Positions 35,001 through 44,690 of a DNA stretch of 64,000 bases are shown here, piece by piece. A program made the position numbers and the translations under genes. The stretch lies in assembly GCA_039000515.1 (NCBI GenBank), contig JBCFYV010002394.1, positions 1 to 64,000 on the forward strand, read 5' to 3'. The notes beneath the pieces are model-generated. The model made no database searches, was not told the DNA's origin, and worked only from the letters and a program-made list of their open reading frames with translations. Each line of letters starts with the position of its first letter. Position 1 is the stretch's first letter. This DNA comes from Timema cristinae (taxonomy: Eukaryota > Arthropoda > Insecta > Phasmatodea > Timematidae).

Positions 35001-37850
35001 ACAATGCAAAGAAAATAAAAAAGCCAAAAGATTTCTAAAAATTTAATAATTTTTTTTTTTATTTTACCTGGGCCCTACAAAAAATTTATTTTAAATCAAA
35101 AAATGTAATATCAAAAATACTTTTTAAATTTCCTTTTTTTAAACTAAAAATATTTAAAACTCGTTATTAAGTGTTTGCTACAAAAAAAATACTCTAGTTT
35201 ATTACTATTTGTTATAAATTAGTTTGGTTAACCTGTTTAAAATCAAGTAACTTTTTTTATTGAAATACTGTTTTACCAAACTTGCCCCCATTTATATTAT
35301 AAAAAAAACTTACTATTTCAGTTTTTTCTGAAAAATTTTTTTTAATTTTTTTAAAAAAATCGCAAAAACTTTTAAGACATTAAAAATTAAAAATTTAAGC
35401 AATTTCTCAAAAAAAAAGAGTTTAACGAAGCCTGTACAAGCGCATATGCAATGTGCTAGAGGAAAGAATGGGAAAAGAAGGGGTGATAATCACAATCAAC
35501 TAAGGGAAACTTCAAATTTTAATTGTTTGATTCTTACTTTTCTTTTAGGGTAAAAAAAAGTTTAAAGTAACATATTTTGGGGGGAAAAATTGCTTATTAA
35601 AAACGTCAATTGTATTTAAATTTTTTCAAGACAGCGTAAAACACTCTACAAAAAATTTAAAATATAGTTTAAAGCCAACCTGAAAGGATAGTTTGGTTAG
35701 GTTAGATATTAAACAAACCCTTCTCTATTTTCTTTCAACATTTTTTAAATTTCCACTTCTTCAAACTTCCACATTGAACTTTTTTTTAATTTTCGGAAAT
35801 ATTTTTTTTTTATAAAAAAAGAATCAATGAAAAAGTAATTTTCCCAAAAAAATTTAAACTAATGTCAACTGTGAAAAGTCTTAAAGAAGTGGGAAAATGT
35901 GAAAGTTGATGAAGACTGAGGGGAAAGAAAAAATTGGTTTTTTTTATCTAGGCCAACCTAATTTTCTTTGGGTTTGGTTCCTTCACTATCACCACACATC
36001 ACTGTACATGTTTTTTAAAATTCTTGGTTATCTTTCCAAACCCTCATTTAATTTTTTCATTTTTTTAAATTTTTTTTATAATTGTTAGTGTAATTTTTAT
36101 GTCCTTAAATTATTATTTTTATTAGTTCGTCTTTCTACCTTTTGGTTAAAACACGTTGCTTATTTAATGGTAAAAGATTGTGCGTGAAATTTGGGGGCCA
36201 ATTTAACTGGGAACCGAACCCCGGGGGAGGCCTGGGATTAAAAGTGCTTAAAGACATTAGGTTGAAAAAATTTTTAATTATTGTATTTTTATTAGATTTT
36301 TTTTTAGGGGGTTTTGTTTTTTTAAAATTTTGTTTATAAGTTTATTTCTAATTTTAAAAAATGATATTTCCCTTTATTAACTTTTTTTTTTAAAAATTTT
36401 TTTATGTTGAAAAAATGATTTTCTTCGTATTTTAAGAACTGTGCTTTAATATACTTTTTTTAAAATTTTAAAATTAGAAAAAGGCCTATATCAAACTCGA
36501 CCAAAATAAGGGCTTTTAGAAATACTCAACAAAAAATTGGGGGCTTTTAGAAAAATTTGATTTATTCGACTCGAATGTAAAAAACCCAGCTCGAGACCCT
36601 AAATTTTTTCATTTTTTTTTTTTTTTAATAAAAACTAACGTGAATAAATAACAAAAAAAATTTTTCTAAAAATAAAAATGTTTTTTATTTTAATTTGAGT
36701 AGTTTTTGGAGAATCTTTTAATTGTTGAATCCAAAATTTACTCTGAATTTAAGTCCAAGGAAAATAATATTCAAAGAAAAACAAAGTTTTTTTAAGCTTT
36801 GGGGTTACCCCTAACAATACTAAAACCCCCTTTCCCCCCCTTTTGTTGTATTAATATCGGCTCCAAGACATGCAGAATGATGGGTTGGTCAGCGTTCACC
36901 TTGGGTAAAAAAACCTGACTAACCTTTATTCTTCATAGGGCCCCAGTTGCTGCCCAATGCTGTACTCGGAACGAAGCAGGAACTCTCCTAACCCCAACTG
37001 GACTTTTTCTCAGAAGAAAAAGGGGAGGATGAGGGAAAGTTTTGAGGCACATTAATAGACGATATCTTCTGATGTAAAAAAATCAATAGTGAGCTTTGGG
37101 AACTGATTTTAAGCAAGTTTACTCGCTTTGGTGCCCCCACGGTGCAAGGGATCTCTTTCACAATAAATGGGACTATATCCTATAGGGGAAAACCTCTGTT
37201 CGCTTTATAGGTAATTGTTTTATTTTTTGGAAAGAACTAAAGGAAAGGGGGAAAAAGGTGTCTTTTTTAAAATTTTTTATTTTTATGGTATCTAAGGAAA
37301 CGAGATATCAATTAAGCTCATTAAGCCAACTCCCGAGTAAATTTTGGCTGTGTTATCTGAAACTCGGATCATAATAAAATACATTTTGTACCGACTTTTT
37401 CTGCCACGCCACCATAGGCTCACCTTTAAAATAAATGGGAATGACCCTGGCAGGACAACCCTGGATACTCAGGGCTAGACCCTTGACCACTAACCAAAGG
37501 TTGGGGTTCGACCCCTTTGCCCGGGTGTCATTTTTAAATTTCAGAATAGATGTCTATTGGATGTTTTATTCATGGGCAGGCTCTTCCTTGCTGTGTTTTT
37601 CGGGTGATGGGGGGGGTTTGGGGGTCGGACAGCAATTTGTTTTTTTCTGGTTGCAGTGCGATGCCAAGTTCCAGTCCTTGATCGTAAAGGGGCCCGTATC
37701 GGATCAATGACAACAGGGGAGACAGTGCACCAAAATGCCATCACCCCCTTTGCCTGTAAGGGGCCCAAAAAAGGGGGCAGCCTCCAAACGCACCAGGGGG
37801 CCGATGGCCAACATCACCCTGATTTGCGTGGAGTATCTTCCCCAAACATT
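26057..37850 (+). CDS. ARPC1: Actin-related protein 2/3 complex subunit 1 (WD40 subunit), eight coding exons
   Basis: Clean exons are 26057-26123, 26996-27147, 27233-27341, 28338-28510 and 29305-29422. All have GT-AG borders and consistent phases, giving 206 codons from [20 protein letters not shown] to FPNSTNGG. Family blocks are [82 protein letters not shown] and DWHPNNVLL. Three further exons are recognisable but shifted: about 34147-34319 ([18 protein letters not shown]), about 36939-37030 (SCCPML) and 37657 to about 37850 (FQSL, then [11 protein letters not shown] and GADGQ). The seven-bladed WD40 protein contacts nucleation-promoting factors in the Arp2/3 complex, which nucleates branched actin. 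The acceptor TTCTAG sits two bases before the ATG, so a 5' untranslated exon exists upstream. The late frameshifts look like sequence error rather than a pseudogene. The end is approximate. Confidence 0.95.
26124..26995 (+). other. ARPC1 intron 1
   Basis: An 872-bp intron with donor GTGAGT and acceptor TTTAAG. AT-rich, with no embedded element recognised. The 66-codon frame at 26339-26539 is intronic. Confidence 0.8.
27444..27702 (+). mobile_element. SINE family B with expanded (CA) tail, in ARPC1 intron 3
   Basis: The head GTGTGGCCTAAGGTGTCACT and the B-box GGGTTCGATCTC are followed by GGTTGGGTGTACTGAGGGAGG and the body CTTCATGCAAATGATG. The diverged tail (AAACCTGAATGATTAGTGAG, ATGCGGTGTTAA) runs into AATAATATAT and about 12 CA units. 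The microsatellite evidently grew from the SINE tail. Confidence 0.8.
28068..28245 (-). mobile_element. SINE family B (minus strand), in ARPC1 intron 3
   Basis: The plus strand shows GGGTTATGATTTAAGG (inverse tail), CATGCAAGGAGAGGGG (body), CCCCAATCTCCCTGTCATTGG and CAGTTTAGTCTATTCC (inverse head). It is diverged and lies about 90 bp before ARPC1 exon 4. Confidence 0.65.
28543..28810. repeat. Transposon-end-like motif and a 67-bp tandem duplication in ARPC1 intron 4
   Basis: TACCGTATTAATCTGATTCT followed by AAGATGCAC starts 33 bp after the exon 4 donor and looks like a DNA-transposon terminus. A matching inverse motif lies at 57129-57163. Downstream, ATAAAGACGGCTCAGAATAA (28684) recurs at 28751 as ATAAAGACAGCTCAGAATAG, a 67-bp direct repeat. 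It reads as an acidic Asp/Glu/Ser frame ([13 protein letters not shown]) with stops. A related inverted segment is visible near 38140-38225. Confidence 0.45.
29155..29215 (+). mobile_element. SINE family B head fragment, in ARPC1 intron 4
   Basis: CTTGGTGTCAAATGGTCTGA followed by TTCGCAATAGATCGGACTG matches the tRNA-like 5' portion of family B. The rest of the SINE is missing. Confidence 0.5.
29426..30408. repeat. Minisatellite: about 18 copies of a 55-bp unit in ARPC1 intron 5
   Basis: The unit runs GGTTCAAACACTAGTGTGAG, ACTAGGACTGCTTTCCACTG, ATGGGGTACACTTCA. About 18 head-to-tail copies differ by single-base changes (CACACACTAG versus CAAACACTAG, GACTG versus AATG) and small indels. Each unit carries a CACTAGTG palindrome; the CACACAC variants extend it to CACACTAGTGTG. 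Each also has a CTTCAGGTTC junction that resembles a splice acceptor. The array starts three bases inside the intron, so the exon 5 donor GTAGGTTC overlaps the first unit. The unit length is not a multiple of three and no frame runs through. Confidence 0.95.
30409..31090. other. ARPC1 intron 5 continued; start of the poor-quality interval
   Basis: AT-rich DNA with no element. From about 30650 homopolymers become frequent and long, marking the change in sequence quality described in the findings. Confidence 0.5.
31095..31560 (-). pseudogene. Tc1-like transposase remnant
   Basis: On the minus strand, one frame reads [11 protein letters not shown], a stop, then [13 protein letters not shown]. 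This matches the conserved SPDLNPIENLWK region around the last catalytic residues of Tc1-type DDE transposases. Just upstream, [15 protein letters not shown] sits where the DNAPCH-like block is expected. The rest is unreadable, with stops and inflated homopolymers. It lies within ARPC1 intron 5. Confidence 0.5.
31725..31950 (+). mobile_element. SINE family B, degraded, in ARPC1 intron 5
   Basis: GGGGAGATTGGGTTCAAAAT (B-box region), TCGGGTGAACTG, the TTTTCCC/GGGTTTCCCCTCCCC body and the tail TATAACCCGAACGGGTAGTA followed by ACGCTTTTGCTAA keep family B order. Homopolymers are expanded relative to clean copies. Confidence 0.65.
31951..34146. other. ARPC1 intron 5, homopolymer-rich; possible pogo/Tigger terminus
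   Basis: Long A, T and C runs dominate 32400-32900. At 33225-33243, ACAGAGTCTCGATAATCCGA resembles the terminal repeat of pogo/Tigger-like elements. A short direct repeat of CACGC(C)ACCCCATACATTGT type follows at about 33380-33450. No gene is supported; the frames here have no motif. Confidence 0.35.
34320..36938. other. ARPC1 intron 6, AT-rich and error-prone
   Basis: Long A/T runs. It includes a possible SINE head relic at about 36165-36245 (GTAAAAGATTGTGCGTGAAA, then GAACCGAACCCCGG) and short GACTCGAA/CTCGAG patches. No gene seen. Confidence 0.35.
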
Positions 37851-39017
37851 TGGGCGTGTCACTTTTCTCCCTCCCATAACTTTTTTGAGATTTTCATGTT
37901 GAAATTCCCCCCAACCCCCTTTTTGGGAAAGAAAAAAATTTCCCCTTTTCCTTCCTTCCTGTCCCCAATTTTCATATTACCCCTATCTTTTTTTCGATTC
38001 TAAATCACATCAATTTAAAATATAAAAAAATAAAAAAAAATCAAACATTTAACTCCCCAAAATTTAAAAATATTGTTATTACAGAATTCTATTTCAACAA
38101 CCTTTATATATACATCAAAAATATAATTATTAAGTTCTTTTTCTGAATCATTATCATCTGATTTTTCTGACGTATACATCTTCACTACCCCATAATATAT
38201 CGTCTTCTGACAACCAAACGAGTTGATAAAAAAAACTGATCTAAATCGCCTCTTTTTTAAAAGACTTTAAAAGAAAAAATAAAATTTCCTAAAATTTGAA
38301 AAAACAGTGTTTGGATTTCTAATAAAAAATCAGACTTGCCATAAATTTGGGAAAACTAAGTTTAACACAATTAATTTTTTGAACAGTTTAAAAATTTTAA
38401 GAAAAAAAAAAGTTATATTATGAAAACATGTACTACTGTAATAGAAGGGAAAGGGAAATTATTTAGTCAACTTTGATTCTTCCATTTGTATCTCTACACT
38501 TCACGCGCCACAAAAGTTTTAAATTTTCGGAAATTTTCCCTTTTTCCCAATTTTAAAAATAAAAAAAAAAAACACAACATATGTAAAGGGTTTGACAGTT
38601 TACATATTGTTCATTAATATTGGTGGGTTATTTCAAGTTATTTATAACATTTTTTTAATTAGGTTTGTGCAATGTTGAATCAGAAAATATGAAATATTAC
38701 CAAATTTCAAATATTTAAAAAGCTGAATTTTGGGGAATAAATAAAATTTACAAAAGTTACAATGCAAACTTTTTAACATTTTCTTTCTTAAAGCTGATTA
38801 TTATTATTACGCAAAATTTTAAATTATTTAAATTTTTTGTCGGTGAACTTTTAATTTGGATTAAAAAACACACAAAATGAAAAAATTACACAAATGTTTT
38901 TTTTAATTGAAACATTTTAATTTTGATCAAATTTGATGCATGAATATTTAAAGTTTTTAAATTTTCAAACATGTTTAGTTTTTGTAAAAATTAATGTAAA
39001 CAAAAGATATTTTTAGC

Positions 39018-39249
39018 TTGCGTGTTTTACTACCTGTTTGGGTATGTGCCTATTACTAACTACTCTAATGGTTTTGGGGATTATAAAGGGTTTATTTTAT
39101 GAAGTGTAACTGCATCTCTTGGGGGGAGATGGGTAAACCATTTCTGAAAAACCACCCATACACCCCGACGAGAAAACCTTGATACCTTGTCATTGGCAGT
39201 TTTGTCTGTTGTGAAGTAGCGCATTAACCCTAAAACCCACCGAAGCGGG
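39018..39249 (-). mobile_element. SINE family B (minus strand)
   Basis: The plus strand shows TTTTACTACCTGTTTGGGTA (inverse tail), GGGGGGAGATGGGTAAACCA (inverse body), CCTTGTCATTGGCAGTTTTG and a head ending CCCACCGAAGCGGG. The order is complete but the sequence is diverged. Confidence 0.65.
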
Positions 39250-41149
39250 AAAAACAAATATAAGTAAACTTTAAAAGAGGAGAACAGAAGACAGAACCAG
39301 TCGGGGATTAAAATGTCCTGTCATTCTCAACTTTTTCATTTTCCCTCTTTTTTTTGGGGTAGGGCTGATTACTAATTTTACATTCCCTTTTACTAGCTTG
39401 AATGTTCTCAACAAATGAAAATGTAATTTTGAAACACCGGCTCCTTTGGGTGAAGGGTAAAGGGGGTTACTCTTGCGAAAACACGGGGTTTTGCTGATAC
39501 AGGAAGCGAAAAACGAACCCCACTGGGTGTTTTGGTGGAGTTTTCCTAAATTTTTTTCCACTCTCCCACAATGAAACGGGGGTGATTTTCCCAAAATTTT
39601 AAACCCAACCCCTAGCCCCCACTAATTAGTACATAATCAAATACATAATCTAAAAATAACAATTTGATAACTATATGTTTTCAAATTGCAGGTTTTAAAG
39701 AAGCAAAAAAGGAAATAAATAGGGTGATCAAAAACAGAAACAATTTAACCGAGATACACCAATGAAAATTTTAACACTTTTATAAAAAAAATGATTTATT
39801 GCATATCAAAGATTTTTTTTAAAACTGCTCTTAAAAAAAAACCCCTTTTAAAATCTTTTAGGTATCATGGTTATGCAACCAGTTAACATGTTTTTTTAAC
39901 GGCAGGGCATTGTTGCAATAACCCCAAAAAAAAAAATAGTTAAATTTTACTATATATAAAAAAAAAAAAGAAAATTTGAAAGCATTGTATAGAAATGACC
40001 AACCTACCCAACAAAATTGTTAATTTTTAAAGTTTTTTTCATTATTATGGAAATTTTACCCCCCCCCCACACATTTATTTAACTCATGTTTAAACAACTT
40101 AATATAAAACTTATTTGGTTTTAAGGAGCTTTTCTTCCCCACACCAAAAAGTTTTTTTTTTTAACTTTTCCCCCCTTCTCCTTTTTTCCTAAGTCCCTTT
40201 TTAAAAATGTTTAGACCCTCATAGTTTTTTGATTAGATTTCTACTTTCCCTCCCAACTTTCATTTTTATCCCACATTGGGATGAGTTGTTTATATTATTT
40301 CTGAAACTTTTGACCCCCTCCCCCCCATAAAATAAACAAAGTGATCTACTTTTTTCAGGGTAAACCTGTCTCATTTCCACCGATTTGGACTAAACAATTT
40401 AAAAATTTATAATTAGTCAAACAATGCATGACAACATTATTTTGAAAAAAAGGGCAAAATCAAATTTTTTGCAGAGTAATTAATTTCATTTTTCTATCCT
40501 TTTTTGACCAAACCCATTTTAATTTTTTTTTTAAACTGTCGAGCATTGCATGAAAGCTTTATTTGTCAATAAGAGTGAGTTGGAGAAGAGGTTGAGACAA
40601 AAAATTTTTCCAAAAAAAAAAATTAAATAAAACGTAACCGAAAAGTCTAAAAATTTTAATACTTTATTTGGTATTCCTCTAAAAAAAAATTAAAATTTGG
40701 GAGGAAGGAGAAGTATGATTCCAATAATAAAAATAAATTTTAAAAATTTTGGAAGTTTTGGGCGTTAGTTGAAAACTGAAATTCTAAAAAAAGGGGAAAG
40801 GGACCACTCAAATAACCTCAAATTCGAAAATTTTAAATTTGACCGGGGAAAGTTAAGGGGAGATATTTGGATCATGATTACAGTTAAATATTTTGTTTAC
40901 TACAATTTTTGTTTTCTTTAGCGTTTTATGCACTGGTTTTTCTAGTATTTGTAAATAAATTATTTAATTATTTTGAATAGGTGAGGGCTCTTTTACGAAA
41001 ACTAATGTAAAGGAATAGCAACAAATAACCAATTTTTGCATGTTTCTTTCTTGAATTGAACTCTAGTTTTTTTATAAATGTCAACTTTCATGCCCACCTG
41101 AAACTGAAAAAGTATTTTTCGCGATGCCGTTCTTTGTCTTCTGTATCTC

Positions 41150-41330
41150 GACCTAGACCAAAACCTTTTTTACCCCCGAGATAAAACTCGCTATGAGGAT
41201 TTTTATAGGGTTTCCCTAAGTAAATTGAATTAATATTAAGCTCAAAATTAAGGGTAGTTTACTGATAGGAAAAAAGAAAAATATTGAATTTCTCAAAATC
41301 CGCTCTAACCTTTTGATTACATTTTATTTA
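41150..41330 (-). repeat. Third copy of repeat R2, inverted
   Basis: The plus strand segment CTCAAAATTAAGGGTAGTTT, then ACTGATAGGAAAAAAG and TTTCTCAAAATCCGCTCTAA, is the inverse of the R2 core and its flank at 17940-18010. Confidence 0.5.
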
Positions 41331-41702
41331 GGCCTGTTTGATATTACAAAACAAAAGGAAACTCCATTTCCTGTAAAAATACTTTAAAGGGGAATTAGTT
41401 TTTTTCCCTGCATCACAACTGCGGAAAAAGGACAACCCTTCCATCCCACAAAAATATTGTTTATGTTCACATTAAAATTAATAAAAATATTTTTTCATAC
41501 AAAAATCTACAATTTTTTTTTGGCTCTCTAAGAAAAATAATACAAATATCAGAATTTGTTTTAGTTTTTCCGACACATGCAAAAGTGTTAATTCTAACCA
41601 CCCGATATTTTAAATTATATAATTTTAAAGAATTTTTTTCCCTATAATAGATCAATGGTCAGTTTTCCCTTCCACATGGCAAATTAAAGGAGGGGAGAGA
41701 AA

Positions 41703-41735
<33 letters not shown>
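41703..41735. repeat. Poly-G run of 33
   Basis: An uninterrupted G tract in a purine-rich context. Such a run is rare in animal DNA of this composition. It could form a G-quadruplex if real, but given its surroundings an assembly or base-calling artefact is at least as likely. Confidence 0.9.
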
Positions 41736-41737
<2 letters not shown>

Positions 41738-43559
41738 TGCTGGGGGGGAGTTTTATGTTTTTAAGTCTATAATCTTGCTGATAAATGTCAGCTCATAAAG
41801 TGTATGTTAAATCCCAAAAATAAAAAATGAAGCTTCTAATTTTATAATAAACTTATTTTTTAAATTTTAAAATAAATTTTGTACCCCCAATTGTTCCACT
41901 GATAAATTATTTCCTGGGGCCCAAAAACAAAAGTTTGTTTTTTTTATGTCCTTTTTTCGCAACAAATTTATCCCAGTTAAATGAGATTTCATGTCGTCTT
42001 GAGGAAAATCTTCTGATGCTGATTGACCTAATTTACTAAACGTTTTGCTGTAACAGCATCTTCCACGGGGCCATCCCTGGAAAAGAACAAAATTTACATG
42101 GGCAATAAAATTATCATAACCAAGTAAAAATTTGAAAATATGTTATTTCTTCAAAAATATGATTTTATTTAGTAAACTTAAAAAAAATGTTGTAAAAAAT
42201 TTTATAGCCTGTATGACAACATGTATTTAAAATTAAAAACCAACAATAGTAACGGACACCCATTCCTTAGGGAAAAGGCGGGAAACTTTGGGGATATAAA
42301 GTCCTTCCCCGTGGGAATTTCTTCTAAAGGGGCCTTTTTCCTTTACCAGAAATATATTATATATTAGGATATTGGTAGAAAAAAGCCCTTTCAAGAGAAT
42401 TCCTACGTGAATGAGTATAATTTTAAAAAAAAACTCCACTTAATTTATCCTCACTAATTTTCGCCACCCTTCCCTCTCCTTCACTTAAAAACAACATTTC
42501 AACCTATATTCAAAAAACTTTAACTTTCTCTTGTTCACAATTCATCTACAACAGTAACCACGTCTTACAAAGTCTACCACCCCTTTTTGATCCAAAACAC
42601 TCTACCTGCATATTTTTAAATTTTCCCTCGATCGATCGAAAAGTTCCCCTACACAGTCCCAAAACAACATAGACCACACCCTTTCAGCAGCCATTCATTA
42701 CTGACTGTCCATTCGAGTTTTCCATATAAATTTTTTAGATATCTCATTCCAATGGCATTCACCTTGCTCTTTTGTTTCCCTGACAAACTAAAACATTTAA
42801 ACACCCATTAAAATATTAAAAACTATAAACCAAAGAACTATATAGAAAGTTTAAAACCTAACACCAAGATTTGAAATTAAATTTACTATTAGAAACCGAA
42901 GAAAAATTTTTTTTTCTAATTCGAAGTTTTTCAATTTTTTAACATGGCTTTATAATTTGAGATTTTTTTTTACGCTTTGGGTTTTTTATTTTTTTAAGGA
43001 TTCAATGGGGTAAAATTACAAACAAAAATTCAAGGAGGCGAAAAGCAAGAAAAAAAAACCAAGCAATAACCCCCATAAATACCAAAGTGTATAACACACC
43101 CTTTCAATCATGATCTACAATGTGTTAATTCGGACAGTAGTTTGAAAAATAAATTTAAAATTTTTAAAAGTGAAGTATAATAAAACAGTTATAATATTCT
43201 AAATTGAAAACATATTTGAAGGAGATACAAGAAAGGTGGATAGAACTACCTTTCCTAAACTTTCTTTTCCCAATATGTAAGTAAAAACCTCAAAATCAAA
43301 AAGGATTTTTCCCCTTTAAAAAAAAACTAATAAACAAATGCACATATCCTTGTCACAATGGCTAAAGAAACCCCAAAATTCACTGAAAAAATAATATACC
43401 ACTGTAAAAAGTATACTTTCATCTCGTCGCTTTTTTTGACTTAAAGTTGTATAATTATTAATCAAGGTCCAGTTTTTTTAAAGTAACATTTTTAAGCTAA
43501 GAGCTAAGAGCAAATCTTTTGGCGACAACAAATTTTTTAAATAAAACACATTCTCCTTA

Positions 43560-43870
43560 AAGGGGAGGGAAGGGAACAGAAAAAAGGCGTGTTTTTTGCA
43601 TTTTTTTATGGAAAAATAAATCAAATTTACTCCAACAACAAGATTTTAATTTTTTTCACATTTGAATATCGTCTGGGCATAGTACTTTAGATTCAAACTT
43701 TTTAAATGACGAGAAAAATTTTGGGTCTTAAATTCCCCAGAGCCCCTTGACAATACCAAAAATTTTTGGGGTCCCCATGGAAGAAAAAAAAATTTCAAAT
43801 TTTTCTACTAAGCGATTTTTGTTTTATTTTTAGCGAAAAAAATTTTTTGATAAAAAAAAGGGCAAAAAAC
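43560..43870. repeat. Repeat R1, partial copy
   Basis: This resembles 7760-8080 through GCATTTTTTTATGGAAAAATAAATCAAA, TCTGGGCATAGTACTTTAGAT and AAATGACGAGAAAAA. The inverted arms of the hairpin are eroded here. Confidence 0.45.
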
Positions 43871-44399
43871 CTCTGGTTTTTCTCTATCCCCCCCTTTTGC
43901 ACCTTAAAGGAAAACATTTGACTTAGGGTGAATTTATGGGCAACAAAAGGGTTTTATAAAAGGGTTTTTTTAGGAAATAAGTGGGCCTTTTCCGGGGTAG
44001 AAAGTAAGGTCCAAAACACTTAGTAAACCATGAACAAAACAAACAAATATAGGCACTCGAGAAAAAAAAGTAAAAGTCACAAATAAGCATCTGAACTTTG
44101 AACAGGACGGGAAAGAGTGGAGGAGATTGTGGACAAAATGGATAAAGGGGGTAGAGGGGGGTCTGAGCAAGACTAAATGGAGTGGGAGAAACATGAAGAA
44201 AATCGGGAAGGGTTTCACCGCTTTGGAGGGGAAAATTATGAGGGAGAAAAAGGTCGAAGGCGAAGGTGGTGGGAAAAAAAGACAAAAAAAAAGGGGCAAG
44301 GCCCCCCAAATTTCTCGAGAAAATGCCCCTAAATTTTCCCGTCCCGAGACTCGAGCGGGATGGTTTTTTTCCCGAAAGTTTTTTGGCGGGAAACCAAAT

Positions 44400-44690
44400 C
44401 TAAAATTTATTCTTTCCCGCTGAACATTCGGAAAGAGTGGGGTACAGATTACATAAATAGTAGAGAAGAAAAGACTGAGATGGTATGGACATAATGAGGA
44501 GGAAAGAAAATACGGAAAAAAATGTAGAAAAATAATGCAAGGAAGGCCAAAAAAGGGAAAAGGGGAAGAGTAATAACAAACATAAAAAAATGGAGAGGAG
44601 CAAATGGAATAAAAAAAAGAAGAAAGAATGGGGGAAATAGAGGCTTTTCCCAAAAACTGACCGACCACAGGCGAAAACAGTTGAGAACCT
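44400..44690 (+). mobile_element. LINE 3'-end fragment (copy 3)
   Basis: Purine-rich sequence reading LRWYGHNE, then QGRPKKGKGEE and later TDHRRKQLR. This matches the C-terminal LINE fragment seen at 2995 and 11225. The opposite strand gives a long spurious pyrimidine-rich frame. Confidence 0.5.

Larger units (their letters stand above)
37851..41702. other. Region downstream of ARPC1, low consensus quality
   Basis: No supported gene. It contains the SINE at 39018-39249, an inverted R2 copy near 41150-41330 and a segment at 38140-38225 related to ARPC1 intron 4. The rest is A/T homopolymer-rich. Confidence 0.35.

Noticed and set aside
31466..38003. Many 60-130-codon frames on both strands
   Set aside because: They arise from homopolymer-rich sequence, or are shifted pieces of ARPC1 exons 6-8 and of SINE or Tc1 remnants; none stands as an independent gene.
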